Position numbers and translations under genes: made by a program
The notes under the pieces: generated by a model
What the model saw: the letters and a program-made list of their open reading frames with translations, nothing else
Told to the model about the DNA's origin: nothing
The model's database searches: none
In this document: positions 1 through 11,857 of the stretch, piece after piece
How the letters are laid out: every line of letters starts with the position of its first letter
Numbering within the stretch: position 1 is the stretch's first letter
DNA from: Narthecium ossifragum
Taxonomy: Eukaryota > Streptophyta > Magnoliopsida > Dioscoreales > Nartheciaceae
Direction: 5' to 3'
NCBI GenBank assembly: GCA_963920575.1
Contig: OY986970.1
Span: 449,001 to 513,000 of the forward strand
DNA length: 64,000 bases

Positions 1-1767
1 TTAGTGCCTTCTTTTCCCTAGAGTCATTCGAGAGTTCTTCAGTACGTTGTTTGTCTACATAATCGAATCTGCTAATTTATGCAAAATTGACGTATTGCTT
101 GGCATACAGCTTTTCCTTATGAAACGAGGAGGAGAAGAGATATATGTAGGTCCCTTGGGGCGCCACTCTTGCCATCTCATTGAATACTTTGAGGTGAGCC
201 AAAAGGAAGCATGAAGCCCACCTACTCTGTTTTTTGTATGTCGATCTCTCTCTTATATGTACGACTAACGATTGGGTTCAACTATATAGGGAGTCAATGG
301 AGTCAGTAAAATAAAGGACAGCTATAATCCAGCAACATGGATGTTAGAAGTGACTTCACTAGCACAAGAAGGAATCCTGGGAGTGAGTTTTACTGAATAT
401 TACAAGAACTCTGACCTGTTCCAGTGAGTAACCTACTTTACTTGCTACATGTATCAATCAATGCATGGTTACCTTCCTCTGAGTGGAAATTTCTCCATTT
501 CTAATCACTAATCACTCATTGATTACAGGAGGAACCAAGCTATGATTAAAGAACTGAGCTCACCTCCTCCTGGTTCAAGCGATCTATACTATCCTACTGA
601 GTACTCGCAAGGTTTCTTCATACAGTGCATGGCTTGCTTATGGAAGATGCATTTGTCATACTGGAGGAATCCTCCATACACTGCAGTGAGGTTCTTCTTC
701 ACGGTTATCATAGCACTGTTGTTTGGGACGATCTTTTGGGATCTCGGCGGTAAAAGGTATAACATGAGCAACAACCACAAGTACTGGCTTTGTGCTACTC
801 ACCATTGGCTCTGGATTCAAATGAACTGTTTATTTTTGGTTGCAGATTAACTCAACAGGATTTGTTCAATGCAATGGGTTCCATGTATGCTGCTATTCTG
901 TTCATCGGGGTGCAGAATTCTTCATCTGTTCAACCAGTTGTGGCTGTTGAAAGAACAGTCTTCTATAGGGAAAGAGCAGCTGGAATGTATTCAGCATTGC
1001 CATACGCATTTGGACAAGTAATTTCCTATGCACTCACTAATTTTTAGCACCCCCTCCAGTTCCTAAGCTTTCTTGATTGAATCAATTACTTACTTTACCA
1101 TACGGCTTGGCATAACATATTACCTTGATGCATTTGCAGGTCACAATTGAGCTACCGTATGTATTTGTGCAGTGTATTCTATATTGTGCTATTGTCTATG
1201 CCATGATTGGATTTGAATGGACGGCCGTAAAGTTCTTTTGGTACTTGTTCTTCATGTACTTTACACTGCTATACTTCACATATTACGGAATGATGGCGGT
1301 GGGCTTGACTCCAAATCAGAACATCTCCTCTATCGTCTCCTCAGCATTCTATACAGTATGGAACCTTTTCTCTGGGTTTCTCATCCCCAGACCGGTACGT
1401 TTTTCATTACCATCAACTTATCGATCGCATGCTAGTTTCCTGAACAGTTAGATGTTCTTTTCCCATACATATATATATATAACATGAATCTGTCTAATTA
1501 CAGAGGATTCCCGTCTGGTGGAGATGGTATTATTGGGCATGCCCAGTTGCATGGACCTTGTATGGATTGCTTACCTCGCAATTCGGAGATGTTCAAGAGA
1601 TTATGACGGATGATGAGAAGATACCCGTAGCTCAATTTCTGAGGGAATATTTCGGATACAAGCACAGCTTTTTGGGAGTGGTTGCTGTGATGATTGTGGC
1701 ATTCCCTGCGCTCTTTGCCTTCCTATTCGCCTTCTCAATTAAAATGCTCAACTTCCAAAGACGATGA
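1..1767 (+). CDS. PDR/ABCG full-size ABC transporter, 3' end only (copy 1)
   Basis: The last six exons of a pleiotropic-drug-resistance type ABC transporter. Exons, set by GT-AG sites and comparison with copies 3-5, are 110-193, 290-423, 529-756, 846-1017, 1140-1394 and 1504-1767. They encode the end of NBD2 and all of TMD2: the [19 protein letters not shown] linker, the [18 protein letters not shown] segment, several hydrophobic helices and the C-terminal LNFQRR before TGA. The frame is open throughout, unlike copy 3. The window begins four bases inside the intron that follows the NBD2 Walker B exon, so the gene continues to the left. It is nearly identical to copy 3 from 26773 onward. Substrate unknown. 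Confidence 0.93.
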
Positions 1768-2976
1768 TGAAAGATTTCACACGGCGGGTCGTACTAGCAC
1801 TGGTTTACAAGCATGGGGGTTCCTATATCACATCCTTCCTGCCTAGCCAAGTGCCATCAGCTACATTTTCCCCTCTTGTATAAAAGTCAGTAGAACAGTA
1901 AATATTGCTTGTATTCTGACTAGATTCTATTCATATTATCATGTCACGCTACAGAAATAAAGGAACATATTGTTCCCTTTTTTCCCCCCCGAGTTGTATG
2001 TACAGTATGTTGTGTTCTATTTAAAAAGAGCTTTCTTTCAGCATAAATCCTATATGAAGCACTTTGGACTTTTAATAAAAATGCTGAACCACCAAAGAAG
2101 ATATGAAAACTTTTCATTGCTTTCATGCTCCTAACTTGTATAAAGGTCAAGCACTTTTCCCAAACAAACAGGGCCTGGAGCAGCATATGTAGAACCCCTT
2201 GGAACCGAGGATCAAGCACTTCTTCTCACGCGGGTGTTTCACGGCAAGGTACCAGTTAGAGTCTTAGAGATGCTCTGTGGAGGTTGTCCTCTTAATTTGA
2301 GTGGTTGCTGGCTGGATCTCCTTTCCAAATCTGCTGGCCAGCCTGGTGTGCGGAGAGAATCTCTGGCTAGTCATGGCATTTGGTTGGTTTAGAAGGACAG
2401 AAACAATAGTCTTTGATGGATTCGGGGAGGAAGATGCTGTGGTTTAGAATTTGGGCCCCTAATGTGGAAGGAGTCTTAACGAAGGTTTGGGCCAATGCCT
2501 TATGCTTTGAGTCTATTGTTTTATTTGGGGAGCGGATGGTGTAGCCCGGCCCCGTAGTAGTGGTACTCTGGGGATCCATATTTTTTGGTCCGGGCCGGCA
2601 CAGGGAGTTTTGATCAGCTCATGTAAGCTCTAGTCTTTTTTTGGCTTAACTTGTCTAATAAAAAAAAACAGAAAAAACTTGTATAAAGGTCCAATACAAA
2701 TCTTTTCTTTAGAAAGTTGGCTCAATTTGTAATTATAAAAAAAGGGGGGGGTGGGGGGGAGGGAGAGAGAGAGAGATCATGTACTATCGCTTGTGAAAGC
2801 ACTCGACTTCTATTCTTAATTGTTATTCTGAAGAGGATATTGTGTCATGTACTTGATTAATATGAACAAAGTTATTGATCGATTTGTTCAGAGTTGTATA
2901 AGTATTTTGGCAATATCTGCCGTAGGTTTTGCTACTACTGGGGCTCGTGACTCGCGCGTATGTTAATATTGTAGTT
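1768..2976. other. 3' UTR and downstream flank of copy 1
   Basis: No gene seen. An AATAAA at 1956-1961 is a likely poly(A) signal, conserved at 28734-28739 behind copy 3. Sequence matches the copy 3 flank to about 2172, diverges, then matches again at about 2755-2960 (29948-30150), starting at a G-run followed by GA repeats. The part between, about 2175-2640, is not in block B, where the assembly gap and minisatellite lie instead. Confidence 0.6.
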
Positions 2977-3192
2977 AGGAAAATGATTTCCGTCCCACCC
3001 TACCGAGTGGGAAATCTTCACACCCTAACGTGGTGGGGTGGATCTTTGCCAAGTGGCGCAAAGAGATTGAGTGACGATGAATGGGGGATATTGGTTTTGT
3101 GAGGGTGTTTTGTGTGAATTTGGATTCTTGGTGATAAGTATATGGGTTAAATATATATATATCTAAATATCTATGTATATCTTATATATATA
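2977..3192 (+). repeat. Dispersed repeat, copy A (uninterrupted)
   Basis: This segment matches, in the opposite orientation, the two pieces of 20264-21186 that flank a 688-bp Mutator-like insertion. It opens with the palindrome GGAAAATGATTTCC and ends in AT-rich sequence. At 3135-3143 the sequence TAAGTATAT corresponds to the 9-bp target site of that insertion, so this copy is its empty site. No coding capacity or clear terminal inverted repeat was found. Confidence 0.7.
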
Positions 3193-3230
3193 CTAGGTGG
3201 GCCCGTACCATCAGGTACGGGTAATCACCC
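3193..3230 (-). mobile_element. Helitron-like 3' terminus
   Basis: Read on the - strand, an 8-bp stem (3202-3209 pairing with 3214-3221, loop of four) is followed by a short spacer and CTAG (3193-3196), then T. A hairpin about 10 bases before CTRR with insertion next to T is the usual Helitron 3' end. No 5' end or replicase was identified, so this is a terminus call only. Confidence 0.45.
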
Positions 3231-3750
3231 ACTCCCACTACCCCTAACCAACCACCCCCATTGCCTCCTCTCTCCTACCCTCTGACTCAGCTGCCATGTA
3301 GGACAAACCAGAACAACCCACCTAATCTTATATAATAGATATTACTATTTATGTAAATATATTTATATAGGTTTGTATGGATGAATATATAAATAGCATA
3401 TATATACAAATGCTATTTATATGCGTATTTACATATATGTTATTTATATTATCATTTATATAAAAACATATATATGTATGTTATTTTGTATGAATGTATA
3501 AATATGTGTTATTTATATATAAATTAACATGAAGGTATGTATGTATGTAAATCTATATATATTTATATTCATAAATAAATATAATTATATATTTAGGTGG
3601 GACGCACCTAAATGTGATATATACATAAATATGTAATAGTATGTATTTATAAATATAATAGAAAGAGAATATGAGAGAGAGAGAGGATGAGTGCGTCGAC
3701 GTATATCATCGCTCTTGTAGTTATTTTATGGTAGTAGTTAGTCTAGATAG
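3231..3750. other. AT-rich gene-free DNA
   Basis: C-rich sequence to about 3310, then AT-rich DNA with many TATATA runs and a short GA run near 3675. No coding signal seen. The last bases, TCTAGATAG (3742-3750), are the left target duplication of the next element. Confidence 0.5.
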
Positions 3751-5173
3751 TTGCTACTTAAGACCCCGGTAGATTGTTTTTTGCATAACAAGACAACCCC
3801 CTGTTTTTTTTTTTTTGCAAAATAAGACCCCAAACTATACAAATTCCAACTTTGTCTACATCCCATACCATGCCATGCACATGTCTATCCAATCATCTTT
3901 AAAAAATAAAAAAAAACCTGTCACATTAAATGCGACGGGATGTGATGGCGGCCAATTGGTTTGACCGGTCGATGAGGCTGTTCATGTCCACGTGGCATGA
4001 TGCCATTGGCTGATGGTACGGCGTATAGTAACACCAATGGTCATTTACGTGTTGTTTTTATATGCAGTTTGTTTGTATACAAACTCAAGTTGTTTATTTA
4101 ATCTTTATAATCGCTCATTTCTACGTGTTTGTTTTTATATGCACATGCAATTACGCGTTAACTGATTTCTGCGTGTGTTTGTAATTTTTTATGCCCGTGT
4201 TTAACAGATTCAAGCGGAGTTGCAAAAACTCATTCAGCCGGACATTCAAAGAATGGAGGAGATCCGGGCCTTGAATATCCAAATGAACATATTCATGGTT
4301 GAATTGACCATAATAAAGTCTAAGCTCGCCGTGGGTGAAAAGGAAATTGCAGCGCTGCATAGGAAAATGAAGACGCCTACATGTGACGAGACTGTAGCCG
4401 CCAACCAGAGCTTCGAAGAGGACGTGCTCCTACCATTTTTGTATCCCACAATTACAAAGCGGAAGAGAAGCGCCGTGGGGCAATCCAGCAAAGCGGAACA
4501 AATTAAGGAAGGGGTTGGCCAACCATCCAGCCAGACAAGTGCACGCGGTAGCACCGTGGTGGCCCGCTAACTGAGAATGAAGGGGCTAGGCAGCCATTCA
4601 ACAAGCGTCTCTGAAAATTACTGATAAGTGCCATGATGGCCCGCTGACTGAGAATGAATAGAAAGTCATGGACACGGTAGTCACGACCGTGAACAAATAC
4701 GTAATTACATGCGCATATAAAAATAAATACGTAGAAATGAGCGACTATAAAGAGTAAACAAGCAACTAGAGTTTGTATATATAAATTTTTAATGCGATAA
4801 AGCATGCGTGTATAAAAAACTACACGTATAAATAGGCGCGTATAAATAAGCGAGTACTGTAGTGTTACTATACGCCGTACCATCGGCAAATGGCATCATG
4901 TGTCATGTTGACGCGAACAGCCTCATCGACCAGCCAAACGAACTCGCCGCCATCACATCCCATCGCATTTAAGGCGACATGTTTTTTTTTTTTCTTGATT
5001 TTTTAAACATCATTTGATAGACATGGGTATTGCATGGCATGGCATGTGAGAAAAGACATGGACAAAGTTGGATTTTTTTTATAACTTGGGGCCTTATTTT
5101 GCAAGAAAATAGAGGGGGGTGGTTTTGTTATGAAGAAAACAATCTTGTGAGGTCATAAGCAGCAACAAGTTCA
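3751..5173. mobile_element. Non-autonomous Mutator-like element with long inverted repeats
   Basis: Two roughly 290-bp arms (about 3751-4035 and 4865-5165) are imperfect inverted repeats of each other. They share the motifs TTGCTRCTTA, a T-rich run, GCATGGCATGG-type words and the GGTACGGCGTATAGTAACAC edge. The 9-bp TCTAGATAG occurs at 3742-3750 and again at 5174-5182, the size expected for Mutator-like elements. The duplicated block near 30190 has a single copy and no insertion. About eight extra bases (5166-5173) lie outside the right arm, so the left tip may be trimmed. The centre carries a coiled-coil ORF related to one inside the 9.1 kb element. Confidence 0.8.
4208..4570 (+). pseudogene. 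Coiled-coil ORF fragment from a Mutator-like element
   Basis: After a splice-acceptor-like AG at 4206-4207 the frame is open to TAA at 4568-4570, about 120 residues. The first 50 residues form a heptad-like coil (ALNIQMN, then KLAVGEKEIAALHRKM) and align with the exon starting at 40412 in the large element (LNIQIN, RLAVAEKEIAILKNK). Both are preceded by the same acceptor context. A Lys/Arg-rich patch and a Ser/Gln-rich tail follow. It looks like one exon kept after internal deletion of a longer element; no upstream exon remains. Confidence 0.6.
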
Positions 5174-5990
5174 TCTAGATAGCCATGTCTCAACTAATGT
5201 AGTTATTTCATGTAGTTATCCCTTTCCAGGTATTAAACCCCGTTTGGTATAACCCTTTATTTCCTAATTTATTCCCATACATCATTGAATTAGAAAGGGG
5301 AATAGGGTGCGAGAAGATCCCAAACGGTTATTAAGTTATCCCACTTTTGAAATTAGGGTTAGGATGGGAATTAGGAGTTTTGTTAAATAACTAATTAATT
5401 TTGATTTTATCTTTACATAAATATGAGTAAAAAAAATAAATATTTTAATATTATTACATCACGATTCCTTCAACACATGGCATGAATCCCGAGACACACA
5501 TGTATAACATAATTGAGTTACGAATCTTAATACTACTTGATATAACGTGAGAGGTATGATTAAATTAAATTCATATTTTTAAAAATATGATATAATCGAG
5601 AAGGTGTTGTATATTATATATATTATACTATATTCATGGCACAAACGTCAATACATCTACACATTGAAAATTATAATTGAAAATATAAATAAAAACCTTG
5701 ATACTTATAAATTTAAAAATATAAATAACAAAAAAATATATTTATTTCAATCTTTTACATCCAAACACGTTTTCTATTCCAAAAATTATAATCATTACTT
5801 TACCCTCACATTTCCTATTCCAAAAAGAATAATGATCGGGTCCTCCCGACCCCGATCCACCCACCTCCACCTTCATACAGGTGGAGGATGAGGATATATA
5901 TATATATTATAGATAATATATATATGTATTTATATATGTATGTTTTTTTATGAGCGTGGTGGGCCCATAACCCACAGGTCCCAGGATCGT
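5174..5990. other. AT-rich flank with a small palindromic repeat
   Basis: Begins with the right target duplication. About 5239-5331 is a short imperfect inverted repeat bounded by CCGTTTGGT and CCCAAACGG, also present in block B near 30241-30350. The rest is very AT-rich and colinear with 30350-30500 and 32205-32330. No gene seen. Confidence 0.5.
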
Positions 5991-5992
5991 AA

Positions 5993-6008
5993 CCTGGCTC
6001 TGATACCA
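5993..6008 (-). promoter_or_regulatory. tRNA-Met primer-binding site of the endogenous caulimovirid
   Basis: The - strand reads TGGTATCAGAGCCAGG, complementary to the 3' end of initiator tRNA-Met, the primer caulimovirids use for minus-strand synthesis. It marks the genome's conventional origin and coincides with the edge of recognisable viral sequence. Confidence 0.8.
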
Positions 6009-6298
6009 GGAAAGCGGAAGGGGAGGTATTGATTAGAAATCAATATCTAAAGAGTCTGGCGCTCGATTCAATCGATCTGTTTGACGAGATCGAAAGGTGG
6101 AACTGAACGTTTAACGATCCAGCTTTTAGATATTACTTCTAAAAAATAGCTCTAAAGAAAACAGAATTAAAGACTTACTTGAAATAAAACTTCAAGCTAT
6201 TATTTCCACTGGAAGAGGTTACAAAGAGGAAGGGAGGAAGGTTCCAAGAGAAGAGAGTGGGCGAATTCCAGCGTGACGATCTCAGAGGAGATCATCTC

Positions 6299-6306
6299 CT
6301 TATATA
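6299..6306 (-). promoter_or_regulatory. TATA box of the endogenous caulimovirid
   Basis: The - strand reads TATATAAG, followed by GAG. It lies in the non-coding stretch between the last ORF (ending near 6651) and the primer site, about 290 bases before that site, as expected for the pregenomic RNA promoter of this family. Confidence 0.65.
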
Positions 6307-6650
6307 GGAGAACTGAAGATGCTCTGATGAGTGCATCGTACAATAAGTGAGAGGGAATATATCCGTTTACAGCAAATCATGTCGGCCAGTGGAGAGAATA
6401 ATTTCTCTTTACTCCATCACTGCTAGGTTGGGCCCGCCACTTCGTGTGCTGGATGATGTGCAGTCGGTTGAGTGACCTTTATTCCTTGCTGATGGGAGGT
6501 AAAGGAGAGATTCTCCTTATCTTGCTTTACACTTTAGCTGGTGGATGCTCCACTATTAGTGGGTGCAGTAGCTTTCTTTTTCCCAGGCATATCTTGGGAT
6601 ATGATTTGGGTCCATATTGCCTCGTGATCATCATAAGGGTCTTGAGCATC

Positions 6651-7930
6651 TTACATAGGATCATCTGATCCGATAGAAATTCTATCTGAGCCAGAGAAGT
6701 GGCTTGTGAATTGATTTTTTAAATGTTCATAACATTTCTTCATGATTTCATCATCAGTGGCTTGAGGGAATTGCCGTTCAAACATTCGCTGAAGTCGAAT
6801 CATTGGATTCTCTCTAGGAGCTTCATGGATTGCCTTTTGCTTTAACAGGCTTTCATTAGCCTTAATAATTTCTTTAATTTCAGAAACTTTGGTGTCAACA
6901 TCCAGTCCTTTCCACCATTTAATTTGGTATTGTCTAACAAGGCAGGGGTTGAATAGTTCATCAATATCCATCGAAGAGAACCATTTCCATATCCATGGAA
7001 TCTCTGCCTCAGCAAAAAAGTAAAGATGGAACATTCCCTCTACAGTCTCTTCTTCTTTTTTCAAAGAAAGAACAGGATGAGTCGAAACCCATTTGTCATA
7101 TAGAGCAAGAATTGGTTCTGGCAAAATTTCCAGCTCAGCACCATATTTGTGCCACCAGTCATATATCCAAGCAGGGAAGTCCTTATGAAGAACTTCAGGA
7201 CATATTTTGATAAACCAAGTATGCTTTAAATTTTCATTCTCACAAAGGAAGGCGGTATAAAATGCATGCTTGTAGTCCCAATAATTGAAAGTATAACTTT
7301 CTTTCTCAATTTTAGAAGTGATGGGTTTATGAGTGCTAAAACCTCATTCTTTTGGTGTCAAGATATTCTTGATGGTACACTTATTATAAGTAGGTGGCCT
7401 TCGTTCATCTGAATTCTTGAAAAAATGTTCAAAGTGGACCTCTCTCTGAGATGACAGAGATTCCATCCATTTTCTTGGATGATAAACTGAGGTCGGATAG
7501 TAGCAATTGTCCAAATATTTTTGGCGTAATTTTTCTGAATTGTCAGAATAACACATATCTTCTTGCTCTATGTAAAGAATTATTTCATAGGCCGATTTTG
7601 TGAACATTCTAGGATCAATATCCTTTGTAACCTCAGCAAAAGATTTTGCTGAATCATCACAAGGAATATTTCCTTTAGTGATATTCTCCTTAGTTTTCAT
7701 TTGCTGAGGAGAAGGTGATGGAGGTTTTGGAGAAGTATAACTTCCTCCACGATGTTGACGAATAGTACGCCAACTATTACCATATTCTGAGGTATTACCT
7801 TCAATAGAATCAGAGGTATTACCTCTTCCATATCCGTAACTCGAGGTATTACCTCGACCACCATTGCGACCAGGCATATTTCTTCCTCGGCCGCCCCGAC
7901 TCCACCGCCCCCAAAGAGGGGGCTCAGTCC
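6651..7930 (-). pseudogene. Caulimovirid second ORF of unknown function, broken
   Basis: Downstream of RNase H on the - strand two open stretches follow: 8147-7344 (only its part below about 7930 looks genuine) and 7124-6651. The first contains a Gly/Arg/Asn-rich segment with repeated GNTS and GRG words, then a charged region. The second is rich in Trp, Glu and Lys. A further readable segment lies between 7344 and 7124 in the frame of the second, so the ORF seems split by a frameshift. Position after pol matches the extra ORF of florendovirus-type genomes, whose role is not known to me. Confidence 0.55.
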
Positions 7931-9705
7931 GGCGCATGAGCACCCTGGAGAAATTCACGAGTAAGAAAATCGGGAAGAATATTATGCTTGCCGGGAATAA
8001 ACTCAATGGTGAAGTCAAAGACTGCCAATTCAGCCTGCCATCGAGCAAAAATTTGCTTTGAAGTGAGATTCTTAACATCCTTTTCAATAACACTTTTAGT
8101 AGAGCTACAATCAATGCGAAGTAAGAAGGGTTGATTAAGAATATCATCTTGAAATTTATAGAGACATTTAATAATAGAAAACATTTCTTTCTTAATTGTG
8201 GAATAATTAAATTGAGTGGAATTCCATTTACCAGACGTATAACGTACTAATTCCTCTTTATTAGAGGGAGGGCATTTTTGTTTTAAAATGCCACCATAGC
8301 CAATATTACTGGCGTCTGTTTCCACAATCTTTTGACACTCTGGCCGAAGCAGATGTGTACAAGGAAGATTTTTGACTTTAGACTTAATTAGTCTAACAAC
8401 ATTAGTATGATCCTCAGACCATGGGAGAGGATTCTTTTTCAATCTATTATAAAGAAGAGCTGTATCTTGAGCCCAATCTTTATAGTAGTCAGAAATATAA
8501 TTTAAGGCTCCTAAAAACCTTTGCAATTGATTAGTGTCAGTTATGACATCAGGAAATTTAAAAGCGAATTCAATGGTTCAATCAATAGGAACTATTGTTG
8601 CTTTGCCAATATTATGGCCTAAAAATCTAATCTCAGTTTGAAAAAGTTTCATTTTTGGGGCAGATATTACTAACCCATTATGAATGGCTAAATGCCGAAA
8701 TACTTCTAAATGTTTAACATGATGATCAATATTATCAGAAAAAATAAGTATATCATCTATGTAAGATAAAATAAAATTAGTATAGGGAATGAAAATTTCA
8801 TTCATAATATTCTGGAATTCTGAAGGGGCATTCTTCAGACCAAAAGGCATTACGTTTCATTCGTAATGGCCAAATGGGACAGTAAAGGCCGTTTTATAAC
8901 GGTCCTTCTCAGCAACTTGAATTTGCCAATATCCTGATTTCAGGTCAAATTTAGAAAATACCTTTGCTCGATAAGTTCGATTGAGCAAGTCCCTTTTATT
9001 AGGGATAGGATATCTTATCCATTTTAGCACATTATTAAGGGGCTTATAATTAATCACAAGACGAGGAACTCATCGTTCTCTTTCAGTAGCATTGTTGACA
9101 TAGAATGCTGTGCAACTCCATGGGGAGTATGATTTTCGAATCAATTTCTTCTCTATTAGAGAAGTAATTTCTTTTTTACATAAATCAAGATATTCCTGAT
9201 TCATCTGGCAAGGTCTCGCTCGAGTCGGAATATTCCGCTCGTCGAAAGAATCTTCATTGGGCAATTCCACTATGTGTTTCTTTCGATCCCAAAAAGCATT
9301 AGGAACTGTTCCCCAAACTGATTGTTGGAACTGCTTATCAATCCAATCTATTAGATCTTTGATAGCTGGCTTTTGCAATTGCTGCTCAATTTGAAGATAA
9401 GAAATTTCTTCTTTCAAAACATTTATTTGATTTTCTTTTAGCAAAATATCTTTTACCTCATTAAGAATTTTAGTATGAGGTTCAGTAATAAATTGCAAAG
9501 TAATTGGTGAACCTTTATATCTAGCACTTATTCCAGATGAATCCACTCTTTCTAAAGGCATAATATTATGTAAGAAAGGTGTTCCAAGAATCAGGTGTTG
9601 TGACAGATCCTTTATTAAAACAAATGGGGTTGGTATACAAGTCTCTTGTATACAAACGTAAGCTTTAGGAAGTTTATAATTAACTTCCAGCTTATTACCA
9701 CTGGC
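7924..9705 (-). pseudogene. Caulimovirid pol: protease end, reverse transcriptase, RNase H
   Basis: From 9705 downward the - strand encodes the end of an aspartic protease (ILGTPFL near 9590), a linker (9561-9070), the RT fingers and palm (9057-8857, then 8850-8578 with the catalytic YIDD) and RNase H (8526-7924). Three in-frame TGA codons interrupt the same frame at 9070-9072, 8857-8859 and 8578-8580. There is no frameshift among these pieces. The protease DTG/DSG active site is not in the window. The copy cannot be functional. Confidence 0.85.
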
Positions 9706-9746
9706 TAAATATGTATATATATCATGTATATAGATATATAAATATT

Positions 9747-9813
<67 letters not shown>

Positions 9814-9815
9814 CT
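9706..9815. repeat. TA microsatellite
   Basis: Almost pure (TA)n at about 9757-9810 after a GTGTGTG tract. Open frames across it are low-complexity artefacts. Confidence 0.95.
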
Positions 9816-10051
9816 ATCCCCATGCCACCTGGGAGGGTAACCACCATCTCCCCTCACCTCCCTCATAACTCCCCACTAACCCTCTTTAACCAACATCTCT
9901 CCTCACCTCTCTCATAGCTCCCCACTAACCCTTCTTTCTCCCCCATTAACCCCCTCCTCCCCCTCTACTATCCCTCCACGTCAGCAGCCACATAGGATGC
10001 CAGTAGGACAACGCTAGGTTATTTTTATAATCATAGCCTCATATAAAAATG

Positions 10052-10099
<48 letters not shown>

Positions 10100-10220
10100 G
10101 GTTTGGAGGTGGATCTGGGTCCTCCCAAAAGTGAATCACTACTCTTCCAAAAATCCTTAATCCGGATAACCTATGAACGATGCCGCCACCTAATCCCATG
10201 TGATATGATAAAAGTGACAA
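9816..10220. repeat. Dispersed C-rich repeat and TA/GA microsatellite
   Basis: 9816-10020 is related, inverted, to 32036-32202: shared CTATCCCC, CCACTAACC and CATAGGATGCCA words. That relative ends in a Helitron-like hairpin and CTAG; this copy lacks a clear CTAG. 10051-10098 is (TA)n followed by (GA)n. 10130-10220 is colinear with 33575-33655 in the duplicated block. 10212-10220 is the left target duplication of the next element. Confidence 0.6.
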
Positions 10221-11857
10221 GGGATTTTTGCATTCCGGTACCATGTATTTTCTCAGAAATACACTTTGATACCACCAAGTTTGGGATTTGTAATTTGATA
10301 CCACCAAGTTATAAACTAAGTGAAATTTAATGCCGACCTCCAACTCCGTTAGTACAAGTTGACGGGAAACCGCTCACGTGCGCGCACGTGAGCGGTTTTG
10401 AGCCCGTTTCCCGGTTTTGCACCCATTCACTCGCACGGAGCCACGGAGAGATCGTGGGATTCATCCACAACCTCCTCTGTCTTCCTCAAAGCTTGGAACA
10501 GAGCTTTGAGCACCGCATGGTGGTTCACCCTCAGAGGAGAGAGGAGAGAGGAGAGAGGAGGAGGAGGAGGACGAGCAGAGGACGAGGAGAAGAAGATGAG
10601 AGGAGGAGCAGGGGTTGTTGCTGGAAACTGCTGAGCATTTTGATGCTCAGCAGGGGCTCACGACGGAAATGGTGCAGCCCTTGAACGGCTGCAGCACCCT
10701 AGAGACCGGCGAGGCCAGGCGACAACGGCTCGTGGTGACGCTTGGCGCCGAGGTGGTTCTCATCGACACGCAGGCTGGCAAGATCGGGACTGGTGTAGCC
10801 GCGCAAGTGAGCGCCGGCGGTGGCAGCGCTTGGCTGGTAGCGACGGCGGCCGCACGCCTAGGACTGTGACGCGATGATGGTGCGTTGGATCGCGACTGTT
10901 GCACACCGATGACCGTAGATCAACGCCGACGGTAAGATCTCTGATCTCGTGCAGTGGTAGCGGTGGAGACTCCACGCCAATGGCCGCGTACAGGTCGGCG
11001 GCGGCAGCCATGCCCAAGGTCGATGCCGGCATTGGTGGCTGCGTCTTCTCCTCCTTCTCCTCTGCTCCTTCTCTGCTCGTCCTCCTCCTCCTCGTCCTCC
11101 TCGTCCTCTGCTCCTCTTCCTTTTCCTCCCCTGGGTGCTGCGAGATCATGCAAGCCAGTGGAGGCGGCGGTAGTGGTAGTGTTGATCACTGCCGGAGATG
11201 AAGAAGACAGCGGAAAAGGAAACAAAAAAAAAACAGAGCAAAAAAGGATTGGAACAGAGGAACGAGGGAAAGGAGAAACAAGGGAAAAAGAAAGAGAAAA
11301 GGGAAGGAGAAGAAGGCCCGGAGATGGCAAGGAGGCGGCGGATGTCTTCATGCATGTCTTTCAAGTCAGAGATGGCAAGGAGGCGGCGGATGGTGAGCCC
11401 CTGTCGAGCTCCTCCCCATGACGGTGACCTCGTCGAGCTCCTCCCCATGACGGTGACGGTGACGGTGACCTCGTCGAGCTCCTCCCCATGAGCGAGCGTG
11501 CCCGCGGCTCAGTCCGTCAGCTCGATCATGCCCATCACGATGAGGTTGCACGGTAGGGAGGGCCGCGGGCGGCGGCTTGGAGGCCGGCACTGATGTCGAG
11601 CTCCGGTGAGGAGCGGGGATGAGCGTGTGAGAGGAGACGCACTTGGCTTTTATTTTCACTATTGAAAGACACGTGTAATAGAAGATGGCACGACACGTGG
11701 CTATGTGGGCTGATGGTAGTCACGTGCGTATCACGTGGCCAGTTTACCGTCAGTCCACATAACGCTGTTGGGGATCTTGGATCACTTTGCTATGGTATTG
11801 TAACATGGTGACATCAAATTGCAAATTCAAAACTTGGTGGTATCAAAGCGCATTCCC
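10221..11857. mobile_element. GC-rich non-autonomous Mutator-like element (Pack-MULE-like)
   Basis: The element starts GGGATTTTTG and ends GCATTCCC. Its arms (about 10221-10330 and 11760-11857) share inverted TTTGATACCACCAAGTT and TTGCAATTTGAT-type words. The 9-bp AAGTGACAA lies at 10212-10220 and 11858-11866. Block B at about 33645-33655 has one such site and no element. The interior, 10420-11620, is much more GC-rich than its surroundings, with purine- and pyrimidine-rich low-complexity runs and overlapping open frames on both strands. Host gene fragments may have been captured, but no domain is recognisable and no transposase is present. Confidence 0.83.

Larger units (their letters stand above)
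5993..9705 (-). mobile_element. Endogenous caulimovirid fragment (petuvirus/florendovirus-like), decayed
   Basis: On the - strand the order is the end of an aspartic protease, reverse transcriptase, RNase H, a second ORF of unknown role, a TATA-bearing non-coding region and a tRNA-Met primer site. That is the order of a caulimovirid genome from mid-pol round to the start of the minus strand. The RT wording (MPFGLKNAPSEFQ, YIDDILIF) fits the petuvirus/florendovirus side of the family better than badnaviruses. No integrase was seen, which argues against an LTR retrotransposon. Movement protein, coat protein and the protease active site are missing; the left part is lost at a TA microsatellite near 9705. 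Several in-frame stops make it non-functional. Confidence 0.82.

Noticed and set aside
5993..6008. tRNA gene
   Set aside because: Only the primer-binding complement is present; no cloverleaf around it.
10388..11723. Many overlapping long open frames on both strands
   Set aside because: They lie in a GC-rich, low-complexity element core; composition is extreme, frames mirror each other and no domain or splice pattern supports a host gene.
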